From contig JANLTP010000128.1 in the NCBI GenBank assembly GCA_031363055.1, positions 8,695 through 72,694 on the forward strand: a stretch of 64,000 nucleotides of DNA, written 5' to 3'. This document shows positions 16,768-25,317 of the stretch, one piece after another. The notes below the pieces were generated by a model that worked only from the letters and a program-made list of their open reading frames with translations, had not been told where the DNA came from and did no database searches. Numbering within the stretch: position 1 is the first letter of the stretch; each line of letters begins with the position of its first letter. This DNA comes from JANLTP01 sp031363055. GTDB lineage: Bacteria > Pseudomonadota > Gammaproteobacteria > Burkholderiales > Burkholderiaceae_E. The position numbers and the translations under genes were made by a program.

Positions 16768-18324
16768 CTACGGTCTCATAGAAAAACTGACCTTCCCGGC
16801 AGTCCGTACCGGCTCGGCGAGTCGCGCAAATTCACAGAGCAGCGAGCGGGTCTTGCGCGGATCGATGATCTCTTCGACCCAGAATTTTTCGGCTGATCGA
16901 AACGGCGAACGCAATGCATTGAGGCGGGCTTCGATCTCCAGCAGTTTGGCCTTAGGATCGGCGGCAGCATCGATATCCGCTCGATACGCCGCTTCGATGC
17001 CGCCCTCCAGCGGCAACGAACCCCAATAAGCCGATAGCCAGGCATAGCGCAGCGACAGTCGGGCACCGGGTTGATGGGCAGCCCCGGCAACACCAAAGGC
17101 GTTGCGTACGATCACCGTACACCAGGGTATGGTGGTTTGGTTCATCGCGGCCATCGCCCGCACACCGTGGCGAATGGTGGCGGTCTTCTCGGCATCCAGG
17201 CCAATCAGAAAGCCCGGACAGTCCATGAGGTAGACCACCGGTAAATGAAACGTCTGCGCCAGGTCCACAAATCGCACGACCTTCTGGCAGGTCTCGGCGT
17301 TCCAGGCGCCACCGTAGTGCGCCGGATCGCTGGCCAGCAACAGGACGGGATGCCCGCCCAGGCGGGCCAGCCCGGCGATGATGGAGCGGCCGAAGTTGCG
17401 GGTCATCTCGAAAAAAGATCCCTGGTCGACCACCGATTCAATGATCGGGCGCATCTTGTAAATTTGTCGGCGATTGCGCGGAATGGCCGACATTAGAAAT
17501 TCATCGGCCCGCTCGGTGTCATCGTCGCAAGGTTTGATCGGCGGCAACGCATGGACCGACGAGGGTAGATACGACAAAAATCGCCGTGCACATTCGAATG
17601 CTTCGGCTTCGGTATCGACTGCCGTATCAATTGCACCGCTACGCGTCTGGATGTCTGTGCCACCGAGTTCCTGCTTGGTCAGCGACTGACCTAGCCGAGC
17701 AACCAGCGGCGGTCCCGCCACGAACATTGCCGAGCTGCGAGTCATGATTGAGTAATGCGTCGAGGCCAAACGCGCAGCACCCAGCCCGGCGACCGAACCC
17801 AGACCGAGACCCACGACAGGTACCTCCGCGAGATTCGCGGTCATGTAATAAAACCCACGCGTTCCCCCGACGCCACCCGGCAGATTCGATGCGCCCTTGG
17901 TCTCAATCGTTTTGACCGAGCCGCCACCGCCGGAGCCTTCGATGACTCGAACAATCGGCAGACGAAATTCGCAGGCCATTTCTTCGGCCATCAGCGGCTT
18001 GTTGCTGATCGACGCGTCGGCCGAGCCGCCGCGCACCGTGAAATCGTCGCCCACCACCACCACCGGACGGCCATCGATCTTGCCGCGGCCAAACACGCAA
18101 TTGGCGGGCATCACCGTCTTGAGTTGATCCTGCGCATCATATTCAGCGACGCCGGAGAGGGCACCGACTTCATGAAAACTGTCGGCATCAACGAGCTGGT
18201 TGATGCGCTCGCGCACAGTCAACCGACCACCGTCATGTTGCCGCTTGACCTTGTCGGCGCCACCCATCTCGCGCGCAAAAGATTCGCGGCGATTCAGTTC
18301 ATCCAGTTCCGGCTGCCAGCTCAT
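16768..18324 (-). CDS. Acyl-CoA carboxylase carboxyltransferase (beta) subunit
   Basis: 518 residues with the paired crotonase-fold carboxyltransferase domains: GRPVVVVGDDFTVRGGSADA, EGSGGGGSVKTIETKG and GGVGGTRGFYYMTANL in the first half, then LMDCPGFLIGLDAEKTATIRHG and NAFGVAGAAHQPG in the second. This family carboxylates propionyl-, methylcrotonyl-, geranyl- or similar acyl-CoAs with a biotinylated alpha chain, which is not in this window. The MarR gene sits 135 bp upstream on the same strand and may control it. Substrate is not determined. Confidence 0.92.
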   Translation of the reverse strand: MSWQPELDELNRRESFAREMGGADKVKRQHDGGRLTVRERINQLVDADSFHEVGALSGVAEYDAQDQLKTVMPANCVFGRGKIDGRPVVVVGDDFTVRGGSADASISNKPLMAEEMACEFRLPIVRVIEGSGGGGSVKTIETKGASNLPGGVGGTRGFYYMTANLAEVPVVGLGLGSVAGLGAARLASTHYSIMTRSSAMFVAGPPLVARLGQSLTKQELGGTDIQTRSGAIDTAVDTEAEAFECARRFLSYLPSSVHALPPIKPCDDDTERADEFLMSAIPRNRRQIYKMRPIIESVVDQGSFFEMTRNFGRSIIAGLARLGGHPVLLLASDPAHYGGAWNAETCQKVVRFVDLAQTFHLPVVYLMDCPGFLIGLDAEKTATIRHGVRAMAAMNQTTIPWCTVIVRNAFGVAGAAHQPGARLSLRYAWLSAYWGSLPLEGGIEAAYRADIDAAADPKAKLLEIEARLNALRSPFRSAEKFWVEEIIDPRKTRSLLCEFARLAEPVRTAGKVSFSMRP

Positions 18325-18459
18325 GCGCTGTGTCTCCTCGGTTTGTTTGCTCTCACGTACTACTTCCCGCCTGAACTACAGTTCCTTCAAAGTGCTCGAC
18401 TTTGACCGACCTGATTCTGTCATGCAGCGCCCCGCGTCCCCGCTCAAAACGCACGGCGT

Positions 18460-18963
18460 TTACTCACGCCCTAAAACGGTCAGCACCCGCATCAGCTCGC
18501 GCCAAGCGATTTCTGCTTCGCCACCTGCCGTCGCGAACACCTCGGACAACTGTTTCATCTGGGTGCCGGTCAACTGCTGCTCGAGGCGGGCGCCTTCAGC
18601 CGTCAATCGCAACTCCTTGACTCGGCGATCATGAGCGGCCGACTGGGCGCTCACCAGTTTAGATTCGAGCAGCCGGCGTAGTGGCGCATTCAGTGCCTGT
18701 TTGCTGACCTTCAGCGTCGTCAACAATCGATTGACGGAAATACCGGGTTCGCGACCGACAAAGTAAAGTATGCGGTGGTGAACCCGTCCAAGCCCCCTGC
18801 GCGCCAGGATAAGGTCAGGTCGAGCAGTGAACGAGCGGTATCCGAGAAACAGCAACTCGATGGACTCGCGCAGCTCGGCTTGCCGAACGGCGGAATATTT
18901 GGCCTGCTGCGCGGCGGATTGCCGGGACGGTTGATTGGAACGCTGACTTATTGAGTCAATCAT
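18460..18963 (-). CDS. MarR-family transcriptional regulator
   Basis: 167 residues. Winged-helix core: LGRVHHRILYFVGREPGISVNRLLTTLKVSKQALNAPLRRLLESKLVS (given in part), then the wing DRRVKELRLTAEGARLEQQL. MarR dimers bind palindromic sites and release them on ligand. Two matching palindromes lie at its own start (18955-18969) and 40 bp further upstream (19003-19017), so it probably represses itself and perhaps the divergent, now broken aminotransferase gene. The acyl-CoA carboxylase gene follows downstream. A CoA thioester or aromatic acid ligand is plausible but unproven. Confidence 0.92.
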   Translation of the reverse strand: MIDSISQRSNQPSRQSAAQQAKYSAVRQAELRESIELLFLGYRSFTARPDLILARRGLGRVHHRILYFVGREPGISVNRLLTTLKVSKQALNAPLRRLLESKLVSAQSAAHDRRVKELRLTAEGARLEQQLTGTQMKQLSEVFATAGGEAEIAWRELMRVLTVLGRE

Positions 18964-18969
18964 ATTGAC
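18955..18969. promoter_or_regulatory. Palindromic operator, probable MarR site 1
   Basis: GTCAAT-cat-ATTGAC, a perfect 6 bp inverted repeat that overlaps the MarR start codon (18961-18963). A bound regulator here would block its own expression. Confidence 0.65.
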
Positions 18970-19002
18970 ATACTAATCTTTTACCGATAAATTCACCAAA
19001 TA

Positions 19003-19017
19003 GTCAATCAGGTTGAC
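19003..19017. promoter_or_regulatory. Palindromic operator, probable MarR site 2
   Basis: GTCAAT-cag-GTTGAC, the same motif as the site at 18955 with one arm mismatch. The sites are 48 bp apart start to start, placed between the divergent MarR and aminotransferase genes. Confidence 0.6.
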
Positions 19018-19070
19018 CTGTTAAAGCGCGGCCAACGATCGCTGTAATCAATTCGGGCCTGGATACGATT

Positions 19071-20076
19071 ATGAATTCACCTCAACTGTCGTCTCGTACG
19101 GCCAATTTGCACAGTTCGCCAATTCGCGAAATCCTGTCTGTGATCGATCGCCCCGGCATGATTTCCTTCGCAGGCGGCTTGCCGGCGAGCGACAGCTTCC
19201 CCCAGTTGAGTCTGGCCGACATGCCGCAATCGTGGCTACAGTACGGCCCGAGCGAAGGCGAGCCGGCCTTGCGCCAACGACTCGCGCAGGAACTTCAAGC
19301 GCTGGGAATTCACTGTGACGCCGAGCAGGTGTTGATCCTGTCGGGCTCACAACAAGGTATTGATCTGGTCGGCAAACTATTCATCGACCAGGGAACCGCC
19401 GTCGCGCTGGAGTCGCCGACCTATCTTGCCGCGTTGCGGGTGTTTCGCTTCTACGGCGTGTCGGCCGTGACGCTCGAGCCAAGCAAGCCCGCAAAATCGT
19501 TTGCCTCGGCGCAGCGGCGCGTGGCCTTCGCCTACGTCATTCCGACCTTCCAGAATCCGACCGGTCGGTGCTGGAGCGGCGCCGAACGCCAGGCGCTGGC
19601 CGACGCGGCCGATGAAAGCGGCATACCTGTTTTTGAAGATGATCCGTATCGTGATCTGGTCTATGACGCCTGTGATCGCACGCCGATCTGCACAGCAATC
19701 GAATCAGTCAGTGGCTCGCGCTCGAACAATTGAACGATCATTCGCGGGTACAACGACTGGCGCGATTGGCTGATGCCTATCGAATCAAACGGGACCACTA
19801 CCAGCTTGCACTCGAGCGGAATTTTCACCATCTCGCGAGCTGGGAAATTCCCGCAGGAGGCCTGTTCTTCTGACTCAAGTTGAATCGCGCCATCGACACC
19901 GGCGAGCTGTTGGCGATGCGATCAAACAGAACGTAGCGTTCATGCCTGGCGAACCGTTTTTCGCAGACGCCGCACTTGCTTATCCGGCGTTGCGATTAAA
20001 TTTCAGCCACGCCAGCGCGGAGGCAGCCGACCGCGGACTCGCCACCTTGGCCCGGCTGGTCTCGGAGCGATATTGA
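19071..20076 (+). pseudogene. Broken PLP-dependent aminotransferase (MocR/2-aminoadipate type)
   Basis: The N-terminal two thirds (MNSPQLSSRTANLHSSPIRE to EDDPYRDLVYDACDRTPI) match class I/II aminotransferases such as LysN/2-aminoadipate transaminase. At about 19682-19688 the frame jumps: the next frame reads LHSNRISQWLALEQLNDHS, which belongs later in the protein, so a segment including the PLP-binding Lys (the SFSK region) is missing. An in-frame TGA interrupts GGLFF-LKLNRA (near 19874), and a further shift near 19918 is needed to read VAFMPGEPFFADAAL to the end SERY. Three lesions and no active-site Lys mean it is not functional. Confidence 0.9.
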
Positions 20077-20141
20077 TCGATCCTGCTCGGTCCTCTGTTC
20101 AGCACCGACCAGCGACGAACCAGAAACTCATCAGCAATCCG

Positions 20142-21251
20142 TCAGAACGTGACAACGGTGCGAATTGAAGTACCGGCCTTCATCATGTCGAATCCTTCGT
20201 TGATGCGATCGAGCGGAATGACATGGGTAATCAAATCGTCAATGTTGATCTTCTTGTCCATGTACCAATCGACAATTTTTGGTACGTCCGTGCGACCCCT
20301 GGCGCCGCCAAACGCGGTACCCATCCAGCGCCGCCCGGTCACCAGTTGAAACGGCCGGGTCGATATTTCCTGACCCGCACCGGCTACCCCGACAATGACG
20401 CTCACGCCCCAACCGCGATGGCAACATTCCAGCGCCTGTCGCATCAAGGTCGTGTTGCCGACACATTCGAAGCTGTAGTCCGCGCCGCCGCCCGTCAATT
20501 CGACCAGGTGCGCAACCAGATCGCCTTTGACGTCTTTCGGATTGACGAAATGTGTCATACCGAATTGGCGCGCCAGGGCTTCCCGGGCCGGATTCAAGTC
20601 GATACCGACGATCATATTGGCGCCGACCATTCGGGCGCCCTGGACGACGTTCAACCCGATGCCGCCCAGCCCGAAGACAACGACATTGGCACCAGGTTCA
20701 ACCTTGGCCGTGTTGACGACAGCGCCGATGCCGGTGGTGACGCCGCAGCCGATGTAGCAGACCTTCTCGAACGGTGCGTCGTCACGAATCTTGGCCAACG
20801 CGATCTCGGGCAATACCGTGTAGTTCGCAAAGGTTGAACAGCCCATGTAGTGGTGCAGCATCTGACCCTTGCGGCTGAACCGGCTGCTGCCATCGGGCAT
20901 GACGCCGCGGCCCTGGGTAGCGCGAATCGATGTGCACAGATTGGTCTTGCGGCTCAGGCAGCTTTTGCAGACGCGACATTCTGGCGTGTAAAGCGGAATG
21001 ACATGATCGCCCTTTTTGAGCGACGTAACGCCCGGACCGACGTCGACCACGATGCCCGCGCCTTCATGGCCGAGAATCGATGGGAACAAGCCCTCGGCAT
21101 CAGCGCCCGAGAGTGTGTATTCGTCGGTATGACAGATACCGGTCGCCTTGATTTCAACCAGCACTTCACCGTGCCGGGGACCGTCAAGATCGACTTCGTC
21201 CACTTCGAGTTTGGCCCCGGCCTTGACGGCAATGGCTGCGCGTACTTTCAT
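20142..21251 (-). CDS. frmA: S-(hydroxymethyl)glutathione dehydrogenase / class III alcohol dehydrogenase
   Basis: 369 residues, typical length. Catalytic zinc ligands in ATGICHTDEYTLSG and GHEGAGIV, structural zinc cysteines in CRVCKSCLSRKTNLC, and the class III signatures GRGVMPDGSSRFS and GCGVTTGIGAVVNTAKV. It oxidises the glutathione adduct of formaldehyde and can also oxidise long-chain alcohols, which would suit the CYP153 operon nearby. It stands alone on its strand with no frmB esterase beside it. Its leader holds a short tandem repeat (21268-21306). Confidence 0.95.
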   Translation of the reverse strand: MKVRAAIAVKAGAKLEVDEVDLDGPRHGEVLVEIKATGICHTDEYTLSGADAEGLFPSILGHEGAGIVVDVGPGVTSLKKGDHVIPLYTPECRVCKSCLSRKTNLCTSIRATQGRGVMPDGSSRFSRKGQMLHHYMGCSTFANYTVLPEIALAKIRDDAPFEKVCYIGCGVTTGIGAVVNTAKVEPGANVVVFGLGGIGLNVVQGARMVGANMIVGIDLNPAREALARQFGMTHFVNPKDVKGDLVAHLVELTGGGADYSFECVGNTTLMRQALECCHRGWGVSVIVGVAGAGQEISTRPFQLVTGRRWMGTAFGGARGRTDVPKIVDWYMDKKINIDDLITHVIPLDRINEGFDMMKAGTSIRTVVTF

Positions 21252-21267
21252 CGTGATGATTCCTTGC

Positions 21268-21306
21268 TGTTCGGGTTTTCGGTTCAGGTCTTCGGTTCAG
21301 GTTTTC
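21268..21306. repeat. Degenerate 15 bp tandem repeat upstream of frmA
   Basis: ttttcggttcaggtc then ttcggttcaggtttt, with a partial ttcgggt before them, in the leader between frmA and the divergent thioesterase gene. No function is apparent. Confidence 0.6.
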
Positions 21307-21369
21307 TGATTGCGGAAAGATTCGGTATTCTGACTGACTTCCGATTTCACGCCCACCCAGGACTGCAGA

Positions 21370-21858
21370 ATGACAGACTCTAAGAATTCAGGCGCCGCTG
21401 CATCCGAAAAGAATTTCAGCGAACCGGTGGAGATGAAAGACGCGGTAATGCCTGACGCGCTGACCGAGGCCGCGCGGGGCTGGTTACGCGATCTGGCATC
21501 GCCTTGGGTCAACGATTTGAATTTGATTATTGAACAGGTTGACGCGTCGGCAGCAAGACTGCGGTTACCGTTCGACCAGAAATTGTGCAGGGAGGGCGGC
21601 ACCATTTGCGGCCAGGCTTTGGTCTCGGCATCCGATACCGCGATGATCATGGCAATTGGCGGCTTCCTCGGCGGCTATCGCCCGATGACGACCGTCAATC
21701 TGAACATCAATTTCATGCGACCGGTGACCAATGGCGATGTGATTTTGAGTGCCCGCGTCTTCAAGCCCGGCAAAACCCTGACGTTTGGGGAAATCGAGCT
21801 GACCGGTCCGGACGGAAAATTGGTGGCACACGCCACTTGTACTTACGCCATGCTGTAA
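21370..21858 (+). CDS. PaaI-like hotdog-fold thioesterase
   Basis: 162 residues. The hotdog signature is in GGTICGQALVSASDTAMIMAIG and MTTVNLNINFMRPVTNGDVILSARVFKPGKTL (both given in part), typical of PaaI/DUF4442-type acyl-CoA thioesterases that hydrolyse short or aryl acyl-CoAs. The first 35 residues are unconserved, so an internal Met (about residue 18 or 22) could be the start. It is divergent from frmA and followed by the DUF4864 gene, with which it may form a small operon. Confidence 0.87.
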   Translation: MTDSKNSGAAASEKNFSEPVEMKDAVMPDALTEAARGWLRDLASPWVNDLNLIIEQVDASAARLRLPFDQKLCREGGTICGQALVSASDTAMIMAIGGFLGGYRPMTTVNLNINFMRPVTNGDVILSARVFKPGKTLTFGEIELTGPDGKLVAHATCTYAML

Positions 21859-21927
21859 GCAGCCCTGTGCCAATTGCGACCCAACATGAAGTTTGCGACT
21901 CAACGTAAATTTACCAAGGAAGATGCG

Positions 21928-22353
21928 ATGTTCAAGCTGTTCCGATTTCTGAGCACTATGCTCATCATCGCGATCCTGCCAGTTGCAGGCGCGCAGACCA
22001 ATGATTCGGCAGCCAACCAGGCGCGTCAGGTGATTCAAGCGCAACTGGATGCCTTTGCCAGCGACGACGCGCTGCGTGCGTTCTCTTACGCAACCCCGTC
22101 GACGCGCGCCCGATTTGGATCGGCCGAGAATTTTCTGGCGATGGTTCGCAGCGGTTACCCGGCCGTATACCGTCCTGCCAGTGTCAGTTTTCTGGCCGCC
22201 AAGACTGAGGCTGATTCAGTGATCCAGCCCGTCAGCATTGCCGACGACGCCGGTCGACTGTGGATCGCTCTGTACCAATTGGTGCGCCAACCCGACTCGA
22301 GTTGGCGTATAGAAGGTTGCCAATTGATTCAGCAACCGGGCAGCCGGACCTAA
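21928..22353 (+). CDS. DUF4864-type exported protein
   Basis: Starting at 21928 (AAGGAAG 5 bases upstream) the protein has a clean signal peptide, MFKLFRFLSTMLIIAILPVAGAQ. The mature part, with AANQARQVIQAQLDAFASDDALRAFSYATP and FLAMVRSGYPAVYRP in part, is the DUF4864 fold, related to SnoaL/NTF2-like domains. It should be periplasmic; the function of the family is unknown. The ATG at 21874 is rejected because it would hide the signal peptide. A strong hairpin follows the stop. Confidence 0.85.
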   Translation: MFKLFRFLSTMLIIAILPVAGAQTNDSAANQARQVIQAQLDAFASDDALRAFSYATPSTRARFGSAENFLAMVRSGYPAVYRPASVSFLAAKTEADSVIQPVSIADDAGRLWIALYQLVRQPDSSWRIEGCQLIQQPGSRT

Positions 22354-22383
22354 TGTCCTGCCCCGCAAATACCGGGCAGGACA
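22354..22383. terminator. Strong hairpin between convergent genes
   Basis: Perfect 10 bp arms TGTCCTGCCC (22354-22363) and GGGCAGGACA (22374-22383) with a 10-base loop. It fills exactly the space between the DUF4864 stop and the DUF2889 stop, so it probably serves both strands. No strong T tract. Confidence 0.65.
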
Positions 22384-22977
22384 CTAACTCTGTGCCTTAA
22401 TGAAAAATTGCGGATACTCGCGTCGCGTTACCGGGCTGTCGGCTGCCCAAGCCTTGCAGCCGCCCACAAAATAAGGCAAGCCCTGCGCATTCAATGGCGG
22501 CGAATTGATTTGGGAGTCCGCTTTTGTACCGTCTTCCCGCCAACCGCTGATCGTCTGAAATGCAACGGTCGCCATCGGAAACAATAACTCGCGCACGTGG
22601 GTACAGCCCTTGTCGCCGCCGACCGCCTCATTGACGGCCTTGCGCCAACCGGAACCGACCTTGGCACCGATCAGCTTTTTGTAGGCAGGCTGAGCACTCA
22701 GACAGAACTCGTAGGGGTTGGACAACATCGACGTTTCAATGTTGCGAACGACCATCGATGTATCGAGGGTCAGCCTGATCCACATATCATGCACATGTGA
22801 ACCGATCGCACGCGTCCCGCGCTCGACTTCGGAGTACGCGTAGGTTTTGGTGTCAATGATTCTCGCTTCAATATCCCACAGGCCATCGTCGCGCAGGAAG
22901 CCTTCACAGGCGATAGTGCGGGTGTGCAGATGACGTCGGGGGGCCGGAGCCGATAAGGCGGGTGTGGACAAACTCAT
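22384..22977 (-). CDS. DUF2889 domain protein
   Basis: 197 residues matching DUF2889: RRHLHTRTIACEGFLRDDGLWDIEARIIDTK, VHDMWIRLTLDTSM, and KVGSGWRKAVNEAVGGDKGCTHVREL (in parts). The family is common in beta- and gammaproteobacteria with no established function. No signal peptide or membrane span is seen. It is convergent with the DUF4864 gene and downstream of the fasciclin gene on the same strand's far side, with about 100 bp between. Confidence 0.85.
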   Translation of the reverse strand: MSLSTPALSAPAPRRHLHTRTIACEGFLRDDGLWDIEARIIDTKTYAYSEVERGTRAIGSHVHDMWIRLTLDTSMVVRNIETSMLSNPYEFCLSAQPAYKKLIGAKVGSGWRKAVNEAVGGDKGCTHVRELLFPMATVAFQTISGWREDGTKADSQINSPPLNAQGLPYFVGGCKAWAADSPVTRREYPQFFIKAQS

Positions 22978-23078
22978 GGGTCGCGATGCAGTCAGATAGG
23001 GTACGAAGCGACCATACTAACGACATCGCGATTTTTGATGCCAGCGAAACCTCTGTGTCGAGTCTGGCTTTTTAGCGA

Positions 23079-23531
23079 TTACTTCGGCAAAACGACCGTA
23101 TCAATGGCGTGGATCACACCGTTATCGGCGACGACATCAGCGGCCACTACTTTGGCGCCGTTGACCGTGACACCACCGGTGGTGGCCAAGGTCAGTTCCT
23201 GACCTTGTACGGTCTTGACCATGCCGGCCTTTACATCCTTGGCCATTACCTTGCCGCTGACGACGTGATAGGTCAGAACTTTAGTCAATGCGGCCTTGTC
23301 CTTGAGCAAACCGTCCAGCGTTTCTTTCGGAACTTTGGCGAATGCTTCATCGGTCGGCGCGAAGACGGTGAACGGACCCTTGCCCTTCAACGTGTCGATT
23401 AAACCGGCTGCGGTCAGGGCTGCGGCCAGGGTTTTGAAGTTACCTGCGGATACTGCAGTGTCAACGATGTCCTTGGCTTGGGCCGAGAAGACAGTGCCGG
23501 CCAACATCGTGGCGATGATCAGTTTTTTCAT
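23079..23531 (-). CDS. Fasciclin (FAS1) domain secreted protein
   Basis: From Met 23531 the product has a signal peptide (MKKLIIATMLAGTVFSAQA) and one FAS1 domain with the two conserved boxes, TLKGKGPFTVFAPTDEAFAKV and YHVVSGKVMA, and the C-terminal NGVIHAIDTVVLPK. Such small secreted FAS1 proteins are thought to aid adhesion or matrix interactions. The upstream extension from 23645 lacks signal character and is rejected. Its promoter region carries two palindromic or repeated motifs (23647-23706). Confidence 0.94.
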   Translation of the reverse strand: MKKLIIATMLAGTVFSAQAKDIVDTAVSAGNFKTLAAALTAAGLIDTLKGKGPFTVFAPTDEAFAKVPKETLDGLLKDKAALTKVLTYHVVSGKVMAKDVKAGMVKTVQGQELTLATTGGVTVNGAKVVAADVVADNGVIHAIDTVVLPK

Positions 23532-23646
23532 GAATACTCCAAATGGGTTGAAGAAGTAAAAAGGGAGGAAAGGCTTTGCAACGTTTTGCTTTACTCGAAA
23601 CAATTGGCTAGAAACGTCAACGCCGTCAATTGGTCCGAAAGACAAA

Positions 23647-23706
23647 GTTTAGACTAAACAGTTCTCCATTTCAACTATAAGGTCATAATATGACTACAAG
23701 GTCATA
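23647..23706. promoter_or_regulatory. Operator-like motifs between fasciclin and phoD-like genes
   Basis: A perfect palindrome GTTTAG-a-CTAAAC (23647-23659) is followed by two direct copies of AAGGTCATA at 23679-23687 and 23698-23706, 19 bp apart start to start, close to two helical turns. The region is A/T-rich and lies between divergent genes. No regulator gene adjoins it. Confidence 0.5.
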
Positions 23707-23758
23707 GTTTCGTCTATGCCATGATTCCGGGCTGAACAACTCCCCTATCCGCATTTCA

Positions 23759-25282
23759 ATGATTAACCGGATTTCTCAAAGACGTCGCGGTTTGATGGCC
23801 GCCAGCGCACTTCTGACGTTGACCTCGGGTTGCGCCGGCCTGTCAAGACTGACTGTTGTGCCGCGATCCATGCCGTTCACCCTCGGTATCGCCAGCGGCG
23901 AGCCCAGCCCGGACGGCTTGTTGCTTTGGACGCGGATTCTGCCCGAAGAGTTTGATCCTCTGGACCTGCCGGCGGCCGACGTTGACGTTCGATGGGAACT
24001 CGCCGAAGACGATCGATTCGTTAGAATAACACACTCTGGCCGTGTGCGAGCACTTGCTTCAGAGGCGCATACCGTCCATCTGGAGATCACGGGACTGTCT
24101 GCCGATCACTGGTATTACTATCGCTTTCATTGTGCCCAGTACACCAGCGTAACGGGTCGTACGCGCACGGTGCCGGAACAACAAGGCAGCCGACTCAAGT
24201 TCGCAGTGGCCTCTTGCCAGCATTACGAGGCAGGGTTTTACGCCGCTCATCGCCATCTGGCGGCCGAGGCGGTCGATCTCATCTGGTTTGTGGGTGATTA
24301 CATTTATGAATACGGCCCGCCGCCGCCCGAGGTGGCACGTCTGCGCCGGCATGACACGCCAGACTGCAAGGGCCTGAACGACTACCGACGAAGGTATGCC
24401 CTGTACAAGCGCGATCCCGACTTGCAAAGCATGCACGCCAGCGCGCCGTTCTTGCCGATCTGGGATGACCATGAGGTCGACAATGACTACGCCGGCCTGC
24501 TGTCGCGCGATCACCATCCGGAATTTGCAGCCAGACGCATGGCTGCTTACCGGGCCTATCTCGAACATATGCCGATTCGAATGCCGCGCATGGCGGCCGA
24601 CGGCAGCGTCACTTTGTACCGCACCGTCGACTATGGCAATCTGGTCCGCTTCCACGCGCTCGATGATCGCCAATATCGCGATGAACAGGCCTGCAGCCCG
24701 CCCGGCCATGGCGCCGGCTATGTGGAAATGAGTGACTGTGCCGAACGGCTATCGCCGACCCGCAGCATGCTTGGCAGCGTCCAGGAAAAATGGTTGGCGC
24801 AATCATTGTCCGGGTCGCACGCGAAATGGAATATCGTCACCCAGCAAACGCTGATGGCCCAGGCGCAACTCGGCGGCAAGGTCTGGGTTGACGGCTGGGA
24901 CGGTTACCCGGCGGCGCGCACGAAGTTGCTATCGGCCTTGTCACATCCTGGCGTTGCTAATCCAATTGTGGTTGGCGGCGACGTCCATGCCACCTACGTC
25001 AGCGATCTGCGCCTCGATCCGCAGCGCGACGATACCGCGATCGTGGCGCGCGAATTCTGCGGCACCTCGATCAGCACGCCGAGTTGGCCGCAGACTGCGG
25101 CCGATCGCCTGGTGCGCGAGAATCCGGCGATTCGTTATGCCCGCAGCGATCGCCGCGGCTACCTGTTGTTTGAGGTCACTCCAAAGCACTTGCAGGTGAC
25201 TTTGCGCGCCCTGGATAATGCCCGCAACAAGGATGCGAACATCGAATCACTGATCAAGTTCGACGTCGAAGCCAATACTTGA
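23759..25282 (+). CDS. PhoD-like alkaline phosphatase / phosphodiesterase
   Basis: 507 residues. The N terminus has SQRRRGLMAASALLTLTSGC, a twin-Arg-type signal with a lipobox Cys. The PhoD_N domain (FTLGIASGEPSPDGLLLWTRI) precedes the metallophosphatase core: FAVASCQHYEAGFYAAH, WFVGDYIYEYG, PIWDDHEVDNDYAG and VVGGDVHATYVSDL hold the metal ligands. PhoD enzymes release phosphate from mono- and diesters outside the cytoplasm using iron and calcium. Its promoter region holds the tandem AAGGTCATA motif; no Pho-box was recognised. Confidence 0.93.
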   Translation: MINRISQRRRGLMAASALLTLTSGCAGLSRLTVVPRSMPFTLGIASGEPSPDGLLLWTRILPEEFDPLDLPAADVDVRWELAEDDRFVRITHSGRVRALASEAHTVHLEITGLSADHWYYYRFHCAQYTSVTGRTRTVPEQQGSRLKFAVASCQHYEAGFYAAHRHLAAEAVDLIWFVGDYIYEYGPPPPEVARLRRHDTPDCKGLNDYRRRYALYKRDPDLQSMHASAPFLPIWDDHEVDNDYAGLLSRDHHPEFAARRMAAYRAYLEHMPIRMPRMAADGSVTLYRTVDYGNLVRFHALDDRQYRDEQACSPPGHGAGYVEMSDCAERLSPTRSMLGSVQEKWLAQSLSGSHAKWNIVTQQTLMAQAQLGGKVWVDGWDGYPAARTKLLSALSHPGVANPIVVGGDVHATYVSDLRLDPQRDDTAIVAREFCGTSISTPSWPQTAADRLVRENPAIRYARSDRRGYLLFEVTPKHLQVTLRALDNARNKDANIESLIKFDVEANT

Positions 25283-25317
25283 TGACCTCCAAATGGAATG
25301 TTGAAACTCAGTGCAGT

